From contig NC_035443.2 of assembly GCF_002127325.2 (NCBI RefSeq), positions 28,301,838 to 28,365,837 on the forward strand: a stretch of 64,000 nt of DNA. The letters are read 5' to 3'. Origin of the DNA: Helianthus annuus. Lineage: Eukaryota; Streptophyta; Magnoliopsida; Asterales; Asteraceae. Positions within the stretch are counted from its first letter, which is position 1; every line of letters begins with the position of its first letter. Made by a program: the position numbers and the translations under genes. Shown here piece by piece: positions 22,775 through 33,683 of the stretch. The notes beneath the pieces were generated by a model. It did not search any database. It saw nothing but the letters and a program-made list of their open reading frames with translations, and was not told where the DNA came from.

Positions 22775-23517
22775 TGTGACAACCCGAGTTTCCAAAACCT
22801 TTCCTTAATACGTTACTTGTTACAAACTCTGTCTTTGAAATTTATTTGAGTATGTGTATTATGTGAGTATGTGTAAATTATGGGTTGATTAGTTGTTACA
22901 AACTTATTATAAACTGTTAAACTGTTCACAAATTACAATTATACCCGACGAAACATTAGTGCAACAACCTCAAACTGTACTCGACGAAACATGGACTTTC
23001 GTCATCACCACTAGTCAACGAAACTTAGGGAGTTTCGTGGTCCCATGGATGTTTCGCAGAAATGGGCTTTTGGCCCAGATAAGGCCCAACATCGATCTAT
23101 TTTATATTTACTCATTGTACGCAAAACGTCAGTTATCAAACCCTAGTGCTCTCTATCTTCTTCATTCGACGGCAACATGTAGGCTTTCCCTCTTTCTGTT
23201 CGAGCATCATCTCCAACTCATTCTTGTGCAAAATCTCAACACTCTCGGTTAGTATAAATTATTCCTTGATTGATTTCGTGTGTACATGTTTAATGATATC
23301 GTTCTTATAAATCCGAACATGTTAATGAATATAGCCCTAGTAATGATTATGTGTACGATTGATTAACATGATTTTGATGGTCTTGATGATTGTTGTTAAT
23401 TGATAAAAGAATGTTGGTAATCATATGAATTTCTAGGGAATTGATATATTAGTAGTTTTATCGGTCCAATATAATTGAAGGTATATGGCCCATGTGAGAT
23501 CTAATAGTGTTGGTAAT
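22775..23517 (+). mobile_element. Host LTR, piece 1 (LTR start TGTGACAACCCGAG)
   Basis: This begins an LTR-retrotransposon LTR whose other pieces are 30855-30942, 42784-43922 and 57263-57505. It is probably Ty3/gypsy by its LTR ends, but no coding domain of it lies in the window. Without the insertions the LTR would be about 2.2 kb. The motif GACGAAAC recurs here and in piece 3. The preceding 5 bp (GTAAT at 22770) cannot be tested for duplication because the far end is outside the window. Confidence 0.8.
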
Positions 23518-23765
23518 TGATGTGTGTAAAATGCAACATATAAATTACATCAAATGAGGCATAAAACTAACCCTTTTTAAGTACTAATGTTGGAAAAAGT
23601 GTGTTTTTATCTTCCTTTTGTATTTTCAGGATTAAATGAGCTCAAATTAACAAAAGAAGCAAAAAGACAGCTAAATCTAACATAAATACAAGAAAAGGAA
23701 CAAAAGTGGATTGCCCGACCCCTCGACAGCATCCTCCCAAGCAAAACAGAGAAGGCAGAAGACTG

Positions 23766-23992
23766 AACACGCCCCGTGCTCAGCAAGCATGGGGCCATGC
23801 CTAAGAAGCAGTAGAAAAGACAAACCTGTAGAAGTTTCTATTGCTCGCCATAGGGCCGTGCCCAGTGGACACGGGGGCGTGCCCAAAGTACTGCAGGCGC
23901 ATTAATTGTAATTGCGAATTACAATTAATGAAGAGAGATAGTGTCAGACGGGCACGGGGCCGTGCCCAGCGGACATGGGGCCGTGCCCAGGC
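23766..23992. repeat. GC-palindrome modules in A1 5' LTR
   Basis: Units such as GCACGGGGCCGTGCC occur as pairs about 21 bp apart at roughly 23766-23801, 23847-23887 and 23948-23992. The last pair is immediately upstream of the TATA box. Confidence 0.9.
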
Positions 23993-24004
23993 CTCTGTTC
24001 AGCC

Positions 24005-24012
24005 TATAAATA
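24005..24012 (+). promoter_or_regulatory. TATA box of A1 5' LTR
   Basis: TATAAATA just after the last GC-palindrome pair and about 20-40 bp before the likely RNA start, in the usual LTR position. The 3' LTR has CATAAATA at 29649-29656. Confidence 0.65.
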
Positions 24013-25220
24013 GGAGTGTTTGGATTCATTGCAACTCATCCCTTGGCACACCACCTCTCTCACACTTCATCCACCACCCACCACCATCACAACACCATCA
24101 TCCACCACCATCATCCATTGTCCATCATAGAGTGTGTGAGTCGTCTCGGGATCCAAGATTGATCGTAAGAGTTCTTGACAATCAAGGCCATGTTTGCCTA
24201 AGTCTCTTACATCACTTGGTGAAGACAAGTGTTTAGTATAATACTTTTTATTTTTAATCTTTTGCACTTCTTAATTGGTTTTGTATTAATGACTTTAATA
24301 ACTAGTTTCTTATGTTGAAGGTGATTCTTCCTTATCGTTTGTCCATGGTGTCTTGGTATTATTTTACTGTCTATATAAAATAAAAGATTTTCACCATTCA
24401 TATCTCCACGGTCTATATGGAGGTATGTTGGCTACCTGGTCGGGGGTTAAGGGAACAGTTTGGTAAGGGTCTTGCCCTTGTTCAGCGTTTAGAGGTCCTG
24501 CAAAGGAACTGGGTCAAATTTAGTAGGACCTCCTTCAATACCCAAAGGTATTGGATGGCGGGGGTCCAAACTCTTTGATCCCCTCATAAGTTAACTACTA
24601 TTAATACTATAACCCGGCTATTTAGGACTGTATCCCTGTTGACTCAGACTACTTAGTCGAGGGTAACGTCACCTCCAAAAGAGGGGCCTACCATAATTTG
24701 CATTAATAACTTAATTAATTATCTTTCAATAATCCGACCCTTTAGGATTGTATCCTTGCTGACTCAAACTACTGGGTTAAGGGTAACGTCGCCTTCAAAA
24801 GAAGGGCCTACTACAATAACTAATATAAACTCTTAAACAAGTGCAAAAGTGTGAAAATAATCAAAGGTTATACTAATACACGAGTTGGATCCAAGTGATT
24901 CATCTTGTCTATCTGTTTTTATTTTTATTTTATTTTATTTTTCAGCATTTAGTTTTATTTTCTTAGTTTAAAAATCTTTTTTCTAACATTTTGATTTGAT
25001 TAGACGTTGAGGATAAACCGGTACTAAAAGCTCTTGTGTCCTTGGACGACCTCGGTATCTTACCAACACTATACTACGTCCACGATGGGTGCACTTGCCC
25101 ATATGTGTGTTTAGTGTTAGTAAATATCGTGTTTTATAAATTTAAAACTTGGATAAAAAGTGTAAAAAGGGCTTAAAATATATACCTAAAACATATACAC
25201 ACTTACGCACATCAAGTTTT

Positions 25221-25239
25221 TGGCGCCGTTGACGGGGAC
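25221..25239 (+). other. Primer-binding site of A1 (tRNA-Asp type)
   Basis: TGGCGCCGTTGACGGGGAC, six bases after the LTR end. It differs by one base from the site of the related element at 63601-63619 and resembles the tRNA-Asp primer site of Athila/Tat elements. Confidence 0.8.
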
Positions 25240-25330
25240 ACAAGGATTTTAAAAAAGTTAGGAATCAACGGCCTAATCATTTTTTTTTCTTTTTATTTTT
25301 TTAGGATTTTCTTAAATTTTCAGCTTCTGC

Positions 25331-25460
25331 AGAACTCAGCACGGGCCATTCCCGCTGAACACGCCCCATGCCCAATCATTGGAACTGGCAATCTTGTTTT
25401 AAGTCAGACAGTAAGCTGAACAAGGGGCCGTGTTCACTCAACACGCCCCCATGCCCAAGA
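25331..25460. repeat. GC-palindrome modules after the A1 PBS
   Basis: Two degenerate pairs (25331-25376 and 25420-25460) with CACGGGCC, ACACGCCCC and GGGGCCGTGTTC elements. Confidence 0.8.
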
Positions 25461-25518
25461 TTCAGTTACTGAAAACAGAACCGTTAGATCCCGGTGGTTG
25501 GTAATTTCTGACACAAAC

Positions 25519-26244
25519 ATGAGTGATGGTAATTCTTTTTACTTTCGGCACTCTTATGGTACGTGGTGTCAATTATGTGGAGGCAAACATAAAGAATTAG
25601 AATGTTACTTTCAAAATTATAAGCCCCACTATATAGACCCACCGTCTCCTTATAACCTTAAGAGGGGCGAAAGTAAAAATAATCACTATCTCTCCCTCGA
25701 ATGCGCCCAACCAGATATTCTAGGAGAAATGCTCCTTGACAAGTTATTTCAACTAGAAATTCTAGTTCTAAATTGGTTAAAAGAGCTTAGGAAGGATTTC
25801 ATTGATCCATCCTAAGACGATGACCAAGAAGAAATGGTGGGGTCGCATGAAAACAATCTCGTTGTTCCCAATCCTACCTTCATACCTAGCAAAGACATGG
25901 ACGATAGTCGTGCCTTTGCCGATTGTGCCGTGAAGGACTCTCCATCGACTTCATTCGGTGCATACATAGACTTGAGCGATTCGGCTTATACCTTCTTTAA
26001 CGAGAGCCCGGAAAAGGGTTGGACTTGTCCACCTAAAATAAACATAGGAATTACCCTCACCGACAACCTCTTGCGTTCTCGTCTTAGTCTAGGGCAATTA
26101 AGGTATCTTAGGCACTTTGGGGTTGTTCCATCCAGTAAGGAACCACCCGATCCGAATAGATTCCTTAGAAAATGGAGAAACTCCATAAGACAGCTTTCAG
26201 ACACGGGGCCGTGTCCAGGTCAGCACGCCCCCGTGCCCGCCTAA
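25519..26244 (+). pseudogene. Unfamiliar ORF of A1 with zinc-knuckle-like motif
   Basis: From ATG at 25519 the frame encodes about 240 residues with one in-frame TAA at 25813-25815. Near the start is CQLCGGKHKELEC, a CX2CX3HX4C pattern with the CGG(P/K)H form also found in the gag of the related element at 62167-63102. This suggests a remnant or replacement of Gag nucleocapsid. The rest is acidic, with a region around RLSLGQLRYLRHFGVVPS. The last residues are encoded by a GC-palindrome module, so the module may have entered the coding region or supplied its end. I do not recognise the protein otherwise. Confidence 0.5.
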
Positions 26245-26343
26245 AAAGATTCTCTGCTGATTTTGTCAGAAGATGGACAAAATGTGTCAGGATGTTAACT
26301 GGACACGGGGCCGTGTCCAACCAACACGGGGTCGTGTCCAACG
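26199..26343. repeat. GC-palindrome modules, A1 interior
   Basis: Pairs at 26199-26242 and 26300-26343, including ACACGGGGCCGTGTCC in nearly perfect palindromic form. Confidence 0.9.
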
Positions 26344-26716
26344 TGCTGTCGTTTTCTTTAAATGCAGCCTGATTCCTGCTCATTTTTTACCACTTCAAAA
26401 GACAGAGATTCCTGGGATCTTCACTCATACTATCCTAGGTAAGTTCTATAAGAAGGTTTCCAAGAACCATCTTGTCTTTTCCACTTTTATTCATTGCCTC
26501 CTCTTTCAATTTTTTTCAAACATTTCCTCCATGAAAGCTTGGAAACTCCATGATTCCATCCTTTAATGTGAAGTTTGTAAGCTTATTATCTAAGGAATCT
26601 TACTTAAAATTAGTTGTAAAACTTTGTTTTAAATTATCTGTGCTTAAATCTCGGCTAAAAACCATAAAAATAATTTAAAACTCCAAGATTCCTTAGTCTA
26701 AAAACCTGCAGACAAG

Positions 26717-26760
26717 TGGACACGGGGCCGTGCTCAGCAAGCACGGGGCCGTGTCCGAGG
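26717..26760. repeat. GC-palindrome pair upstream of second A1 ORF
   Basis: GACACGGGGCCGTGCTC and GCACGGGGCCGTGTCC in tandem about 22 bp apart, followed by the recurrent GTTCTGTTTC tail, 45 bp before an ATG at 26806. Confidence 0.9.
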
Positions 26761-26805
26761 TTCTGTTTCATGAAAATTGAGCTCTCTTCGGCCTATTTCC
26801 CAGAA

Positions 26806-27240
26806 ATGGCAAGCAGAACAAGCGGAACATCTTCATCAAGAAATAACCGACAGGGGAGGAGATCATCAACGGCGGAAGACTCTCTTGTGAACTATGTTTA
26901 CGCCCTAAGAGAGGCTATTGATGAAATGACGGGGGTGGAAGAAGCATTGGTCGACCGTATCAACCATCTAACGGTGGGACTGGAGGGATGTCTCCGAGAG
27001 GTAAACCTCTTGCACCAGAGGTTAAACCTCCTCGCCTCTCCCCCTTTGGTACCTATAATAACCCAAAGGGCATGGAACGTGGTCCCCGAAGTCATCATAC
27101 CTGCCGAATGGTACGCCGACCTGGAGCCTCCACAAGGGATAGTACAAGGGGTCCCGGTGGTTGTTCCCCCTCCTCCGCAAGATGTTGAGGAAAATGAAGC
27201 CACCTTCTTCCTTCCGAGGGAGATAGAAGAATGGCTTTAA
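26806..27240 (+). CDS. Unfamiliar 144-aa ORF of A1, coiled-coil-like
   Basis: ATG at 26806, TAA at 27238-27240, no interruption. The N-terminus is Ser/Arg-rich (TSGTSSSRNNRQGRRSST), the middle has heptad-like leucines and valines (residues about 45-85, from VEEALVDRINHL to HQRLNLL) suggesting a coiled coil, and the C-terminus is Pro- and Glu-rich, ending REIEEWL. It matches no retrotransposon domain I know. Being open inside an element with no gag-pol could mean recent function, for example in RNA packaging, or chance. Confidence 0.4.
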   Translation: MASRTSGTSSSRNNRQGRRSSTAEDSLVNYVYALREAIDEMTGVEEALVDRINHLTVGLEGCLREVNLLHQRLNLLASPPLVPIITQRAWNVVPEVIIPAEWYADLEPPQGIVQGVPVVVPPPPQDVEENEATFFLPREIEEWL

Positions 27241-27574
27241 CAACATCTAGGAAGAAAACCATCGGCCGAGAGTCCTACTACATCGGGAAACTATTCCCGA
27301 AATTTTCTTAACAAAAAGTAGAACTCTTTATGATAACTTTGTGTACCTCCCGACCTAATTAGTTAAGTTTTTCTTTTATTTCTTTTTATTTTTAGGAACG
27401 TAATGTAAGATCTCTCTATGGTTTTAATGGAATGATGGTTTTAAAGTTTGAATGGTGTCATAATAAATAAAACACACTCGGGATGGTCAAGGATAACAAG
27501 GGAAACGAGAAACATAGCCCCATGCACGAAAACAGGGCCATCCGACAACAATTTCTTCATTACAGTAAGTTCAG

Positions 27575-27765
27575 CACGGGCCGTGCCCAGCCAACACGGC
27601 CCCGTGCTGAACATCCTGCAGACAAATGCCCAGTTCAGGTAACTGGACATGGGCTGTGTTCACCGAACACGCCCCCGTGTCCAGGCTTCTGTTTCTTTTC
27701 TTTGATTGTTGTTACTGGCACCTGAACACGGGGCCGTGCCCGGTCACCACGGGGCCGTGTCCAGA
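27575..27765. repeat. GC-palindrome modules, A1 3' region
   Basis: Three pairs at about 27575-27612, 27643-27685 and 27722-27765. They are matched one for one in inverted order at 60727-60770, 60655-60696 and 60575-60618 in the second element. Confidence 0.9.
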
Positions 27766-28516
27766 CTGCCAGTAACATAAAATTTTGCTTTTAACACCAT
27801 TTTACACATTCAATCAACCTAAAAATTTATTTTTGGGACATATTGAGGACAATGTGTAATTTAAGTGTGGGAGGATGCTAAAACCTTGAATTTTGCAAGT
27901 CCTAATAACAAGCCTTACACAAAACTCTATTGGAACCGCTAATCACCCCAAATTTTTTCAAAAATTTTCATTTTTTTTACTTGTCTAAAGTTTAAGTTGG
28001 GAATTCTAAGTCTAACAAGGTTATATTTTTATAAGTTTATAACCGATAGCGTCGTGATAAAAAGAACCAACATAAGAAAATTATGAAACGGCATGACAAG
28101 CTTAGTTAAAATTTGATTATATATACTTGATCATATAAAAACCCATTCCCACAAAAGTGAGTTTTGAGCCTTTATTGAGCATACAAATATACATCTTTAC
28201 GCTAAATGCTCATTTTTCGTTTCTTGTGTGAATAGCCGCTTGGTTCTTACGACTCTAGAACTTGCCACGACAATTCATTCTCGGTCCTTACCAACTTAAA
28301 CCCAAGTAAGTAAATGATGGAGTCATTAGGACTAACCCTTTTTTCTTTCAACTCCATTATTTTTATTTTTCTTTTTACCTACCCAAAAATTCCCCCTAGT
28401 TAACCCGTTTGAGCCTAAACCTTTTCATTTCTTAACTCAAAACCCTTTTTACCCACCAAAAACCCTTTTATTTTTACCATTTATTTTAGTAACAAGCTCG
28501 TTTTCGTGTGACTAAA

Positions 28517-28517
<1 letters not shown>

Positions 28518-28579
<62 letters not shown>
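28518..28579. repeat. (AT)n microsatellite
   Basis: About 30 uninterrupted AT dinucleotides inside the A1 3' noncoding region. The corresponding site near 59810 in the related element lacks it. Confidence 0.95.
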
Positions 28580-28581
<2 letters not shown>

Positions 28582-29183
28582 ACAATGAAGTTGGAAATAA
28601 ACAAACAAAACTCCTCAAACAAAAGCTTTTTTGAATAAATACTTCATTAAAAATAAAAAGTCACAAAAACAAAATGTTTTACGAAAACCGACGCTTTTTA
28701 CGCCTTTCGCCCTTTTCTACTAACCACTAACCCAACTACCCACCTTTAGCCCAAGCCTAACCCTTCACCCAAAAAGTCCTCTTGATATTTACATAGGTAT
28801 AAAGTTAAAAAGGAGGAGAATTGATTGCTTGGCAAGCTTATGGTAGGAATAAGTTCCATGCCGCTCTCGAGTGATTCACTAAAAATACACCTTCGGCCGA
28901 GTGTGAGTGATTTCCCCCGTGAGGTATGTGAACCTGTATATAAATGAAATTTTAGAAAGGCATGTTATGCCTTAATAAATAATTTATCTTATGAAAAGTT
29001 TTTAATAAATCATGACGAATAGGATTGTAAATAAATAAAAATAAAACCTAAACAGTCTTAGAAAATCCCGACACTCTATGACAAGCCCAAAACCTTCTCT
29101 TCTACCCATTCCATTTGGGAGTGTAAGCCACATATTAAAGAGTTTTGCTTGAGGACAAGCAAAAATTCAAGTGTGGGGATATT

Positions 29184-30854
29184 TGATGTGTGTAAAATGC
29201 AACATATAAATTACATCAAATGAGGCATAAAACTAATCCTTTTTAAGTACTAATGTTGAAAAAAGTGTGTTTTTGTCTTCCTTTTGTATTTTCAGGATTA
29301 AATGAGCTCAAATTAACAAAAGAAGCAAAAAGACAGCTAAATCTAACATAAATACAAGAAAAGGAACAAAAGTGGATTGCCCGACCCCTCGACAGCATCC
29401 TCCCAAGCAAAACAGAGAAGGCAGCAGACTGAACACGCCCTGTGCTCAGCGAGCACGGGGCCGTGCCAAGAAGCAGCAGAAAAGACAAACCTGTAGAAGC
29501 TTCTATTGCTCGCCACGGGGCCGTGCTCAGTGGACACGGGGGTGTGCCCAAAGTACTGCAGGCGCATTAATTGTAATTGCGAATTACAATTAATGAAGAG
29601 AGATAGTGTCAGACAGGCACGGGGCCGTGCCCAGGCCTCTGTTCAGCCCATAAATAGAAGTGCTTGGATTCATTGCAACTCATCCCTTGGCACACCACCT
29701 CTCTCACACTTCATCCACCACCCACCACCATCACAACACCATCATCCACCACCATCATCCATTGTCCATCATAGAGTGTGTGAGTCGTCTCGGGATCCAA
29801 GATTGATCGTAAGAGTTCTTAACAATCAAGGCCATGTTTGCCTAAGTCTCTTACATCACTTGGTGAAGACAAGTGTTTAGTATAATACCTTTTATTTTTT
29901 AATCTTATGCACTTCTTAATTGGTTTTGTATTAATGACTTTAATAACTAGTTTCTTATGTTGAAGGTGATTCTTCCTTATCGTTTGTCCGTGGTGTCTTG
30001 GCATTATTTTTCTGTCTATATAAAATAAAAGATTTTCATCATTCATATCTCCACGGTCTATATGGAGGTATGTTGGCTACCTGGTCGGGGGTTAAGGGAA
30101 CGGTTTGGTAAGGGTCTTGCCCTTGTTCAGCGTTTAGAGGTCATGCAAAGGACCTGGGTCAAATTTAGTAGGACCTCCTTCAATACCCAAAGGTATTGGA
30201 TGGCGGGGGTCCAAACTCTTTGATCCCCTCATTAGTTAACCACTATTAATGCTATAACCCGGCTATTTAGGACTGTATCCCTGCTGACTCAGACTACTTA
30301 GTCAAGGGTAACGTCACCTCCAAAAGAGGAGCCTACCATAATTTGCATTAATAACTTAATTAATTATCTTTCAATAATCCGACCCTTTAGGATTGTATCC
30401 TCGCTGACTCAAACTACTGGGTTGAGGGTAACGTCGCCTTCAAAAGAGGGGCCTACTACAATAACTAAGATAATCTCTTAAACAAGTGCAAAAGTGCGAA
30501 AATAATCAAAGGTTATACTAATACACGAGTCGGATCCAAGTGATTCATCTTTTACTATCTGTTTTTATTTTTATTTTATTTTTCAGCATTTAGTTTTATT
30601 TTCTTAGTTTAAAAAGCTTTTTCTAACATTTTGATTTGATTAGACGTTGAGGATAAACCGGTACTAAAAGCTCTTGTGTCCTTGGATGACCTCGGTATCT
30701 TACCAACACTATATTACGTCCACGATGGGTGCACTTGCCCATATGTGTGTTTAGTGTTAGTAAATATCGTGTTTTATAAATTTAAAACTTGGCTAAAAAG
30801 TATAAAAAGGGCTTAAAATATATACCTAAAACATATACACATTTACGCACATCA
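29184..30854 (+). repeat. 3' LTR of element A1
   Basis: Same ends as the 5' LTR, 26 bp shorter, mostly from one fewer 21-bp GC-palindrome unit near 29616. GC-palindrome modules lie at about 29430-29468, 29513-29555 and 29616-29637. The TATA position reads CATAAATA. Confidence 0.9.
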
Positions 30855-30942
30855 GTAATCATATAAAGTTGTTAACCTTGAATTAGAAGTGGCGGCCCAT
30901 GTGAGATCTAATCAAGCAAGTTATTTTAATAGTGTTGTTAGT
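30855..30942 (+). mobile_element. Host LTR, piece 2
   Basis: 88 bp between A1 and the copia-like element, beginning with the A1 target duplication GTAAT. It repeats the phrase GGCCCATGTGAGATCTAAT also seen just left of A1 at about 23487, so the LTR has a short internal duplication. Confidence 0.75.
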
Positions 30943-31737
30943 TGTTGGGATTGAACCCTATCAGAGGAACAGATAATGTAAAGCCAAAACCTGATCACAA
31001 AAATGGATTCACAATAAGCAGAAGTTTACTCTAAACTCTCCCCTTGACAGTGGTTATCTAACAGCTGATGGATCTTAAGTGCTGCTCAACTACAACGACT
31101 GATAAACCAAACTCTGATGATTATCCTACGACTGCTGAAGACAAACACTGATGCTCTATCTACTGCTGTTTCCTAAGTACTGCTGAAGACTCAAGCACTG
31201 TTCTCTCAAAGACTGATCACCTTTGAAGATTGCACTGAAGATTCAACATCTGTGCTCAGGCTACAACAGTGGAACGTGAAGCAGTAGTTTTCCTTAGCTT
31301 TGCATTTTACTACTTATCAGATGTTACATGTCAGTAGTTTGTATAGAACAGTGTTTATAGTTTGTTAGGTCGTTAGATGTCACTATCATTGGTGATGTCA
31401 GCTGAAGCTCATCAGTAGTTTGGTTTGCCTATAAATATGACAGTATTCTGTACTGTTATACTTGATTGTTTTGAGTGAGTTTTTCTCCTCAATTCATCCT
31501 TTCATCTTGTGCAACCAGCTCTGGTGTATCAGGCTGAGGGGGAGTTTAGATTGTATGCTTGCATTGTAATCTTTTGCTTTTATGTAAATCTTTTGACTCA
31601 ATGAAAAGCAATTGTTTATCAATCTATACATTCCTTTGATTGTGTTTACAAAGTTTGCTACTCATTTCCACTGCACTTAGTATTCGCTTTATGCAAAAAA
31701 AAAAAAAAAAAAAACATGATGGCCCCAGATCTTAACA
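30943..31737 (+). repeat. 5' LTR of copia-like element
   Basis: TG...CA ends. TATAAATA at 31430-31437 is a likely TATA box. A run of about 20 A near 31695-31714 corresponds to a shorter, interrupted run in the 3' LTR. Confidence 0.9.
31430..31437 (+). promoter_or_regulatory. TATA box of copia-like 5' LTR
   Basis: TATAAATA, also conserved at 42483-42490 in the 3' LTR. Confidence 0.6.
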
Positions 31738-31738
31738 A

Positions 31739-31755
31739 TTGGTATCAGAGCGTGG
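31739..31755 (+). other. PBS of copia-like element (initiator tRNA-Met type)
   Basis: TTGGTATCAGAGCGTGG starts right after the LTR end, the usual iMet primer site. Confidence 0.8.
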
Positions 31756-33683
31756 ACAGTCAAATTCGATCTAACAATCAATTTGACATAACAGTTCAGC
31801 TCAAAAGTTATTGATACTAAAGGATTTGTTGTATTCAGTTGAAAAACAGAGTAACGAGTGAATCATGGTCAAAATGGTTATTCAAAAACTCTGTAAATCA
31901 ACCAAGATGTCATATGACACACAAATCTCACACAACAAGCGTTTTCATGCATATGTCACTCATAGTTTTCAAATCTGTAAAATATCTGATAAACTATGGG
32001 ATCATTCGAAGTTTTCAAAATTGATTTCAATTGTTGTTTTGATATTTGTGATGTTTTCAATAAACAGTAAAGTATGTACCTCAGTTCAGCAAAATTTGTG
32101 TTCATCTAAAACACTGGAATACAGCTGACATAGAAAAGAGGGAATAAAACTTTAGTCAAAATCTCTCATGTGCTCAAAGGCAAGTTGAGTACCTTCAAAA
32201 GGACCAAATCGACTTTGTCTAAAACACATTGAGAAAATAAGGTGTCAAAACAGTCCTAATCATAAGTGATGTGAGATCTGTAATAAAATATGGTCAAAAA
32301 TGTTCAGATCTCTCAAAACATTGCTTCAAAATGATTATGGACAAAGTATGTTCAAAATATAATCTCCTAGTGAGTATTTCTGAACATATGAATAAAAAGG
32401 GTAAAAAGGGAAAAGAAAAATGAACAAATCCCAAAGTGTGGCTATCTCAAAAACTTTTGAAATCAAAAGAAAAGAGTATAAGCATAAAACACTTTTGAGG
32501 TTTAAAAGTTAGATCATCAGTGGTCATCATCATGCAATTGTGTGCATTCATTAATGCAGAAATTGTTCTGGTAGCAATGGCATCTCCAGTGATTATGCTT
32601 AAAAGAAAATTTCAATCAATTGACAAGAAAATGACCCAAACAATGGTCAAAATAACTTGAGAATAATATGATCATGAATTTACTGGAAAATTGTCGGATC
32701 CTTTTGATTATTTTCAAAACTTCCTTTGATTTTTGTTAAGGTGTTTTCCTCTAAAATAAAAACCAGATGTATCTTTTTTAAAAATATGTTATGATCTTTT
32801 ACTCATTTTTTTATAGTAAAAGTTCATATCTGCTCTGGATGTAATTACCTTATTTTTGTGTGTAATTACTATTCCTAAAACTGGTCAAAAGGAAATGACA
32901 CACATATCAAGGTCATGTTAAACTCAAGTTTGGTAGTAATAGATTAAAAATTGATTGCAAATTAATTCTGAACTACAGAGACACTCATGTTCTAGTTCAA
33001 GTAATTAGAAGCAAAATGAGTTGTTTAGTAGTAAAAAGGACTCATCATCTGGGATGCTAAACCACTGTCTGAAATAATAGACAGATGGCAAAACCTTGAA
33101 CAAAATTTCTGAAGATAACTGCTGACAATTTAATCTTGATATTATACATCTAAAATGTGTATTGTTAAGAATAGCATTTCTGATACTCAACAGATGATAG
33201 ACAAGAGATTGTGCTCTTACAAGAACAAATCATTTTCTACATCTGAACAAATAGGTGCTAAAAGTTTTTGTCAAAAGTCAAAACACTGCTGCACAAACAG
33301 TTGTTAAAAATGATTCTCATTTTTTTCCACTGTTGTATCTAAAATGCTGTTGTGCCTTAACATCTGGTCTCTAAAGTCTGTCCACTGCTAAAGTGTCAAC
33401 CTCTGTTCTCCAAAACACTGATGTTTAAAATCTTTGTTTCATCCACTGTTGCGTACATTGTTTCATTTTATTATCGTTGTAACTACTGATGCTTGATCCA
33501 TCAGTAGTTGTTAAAACAACTGTCTTCCATCATTTTCCATTCCATCAGATGTTTGACACGTGGTCAGTTTTTAGCCTTCAGATCAAAATAACCGCTGCCA
33601 CATCAGCAATCACTTTTTCCCTAAATAAAACCCTGATTAAATCCAAACAGAGGATTACACTGTCGAATTGAATTCCAAACATT
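31756..33683 (+). other. Copia-like element leader, no gene recognised
   Basis: Nearly 2 kb rich in GTCAAAA/TCAAAA phrases and, from 33240 on, in ACTGCTG and CCACTGTTG phrases. No frame above about 90 codons and no retroelement motif. It is continuous with 37774-37835 once the CACTA is removed. Confidence 0.5.

Larger units (their letters stand above)
23518..25214 (+). repeat. 5' LTR of element A1
   Basis: Starts TGATGTGTG, ends CGCACATCA. Contains a GC-palindrome cluster (about 23766-23992), a TATA box at 24005, a CCACCATCA-rich leader (24060-24120) and two diverged copies of a segment with CTGACTCA and GGGTAACGTC (about 24625-24680 and 24745-24800). It carries one more palindrome unit than the 3' LTR. 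Confidence 0.9.
27241..29183 (+). other. A1 3' noncoding region with polypurine tracts
   Basis: No coding sequence. It contains the GC-palindrome modules at 27575-27765, an AAGTGTGGGAGGATGC tract near 27863 after TTGAGGACAAT, and the true polypurine tract CAAGTGTGGGGATATT just before the 3' LTR at 29184, also after TTGAGGACAA. The duplicated motif suggests an internal second plus-strand priming site or an old duplication. The same 3' region is present inverted at 59201-60550. Confidence 0.6.
23518..30854 (+). mobile_element. Non-autonomous Athila/Tat-related LTR element A1, complete
   Basis: Two LTRs (1697 and 1671 bp, TGATGTGTG to CGCACATCA) flank about 4 kb. A perfect 5-bp target duplication GTAAT lies at 23513-23517 and 30855-30859. 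The PBS matches tRNA-Asp type, as in Athila/Tat elements. No protease, reverse transcriptase or integrase is present. Two unfamiliar open frames and many GC-rich palindromes occupy the interior. LTR and 3' internal sequence are shared with the element starting at 57693, so the two belong to one family, and this one would rely on proteins from relatives. Confidence 0.9.

Noticed and set aside
31695..31714. Poly(A) tail of a processed retrogene
   Set aside because: It lies near the end of an LTR, and the sister LTR has the same position with an interrupted, shorter run.
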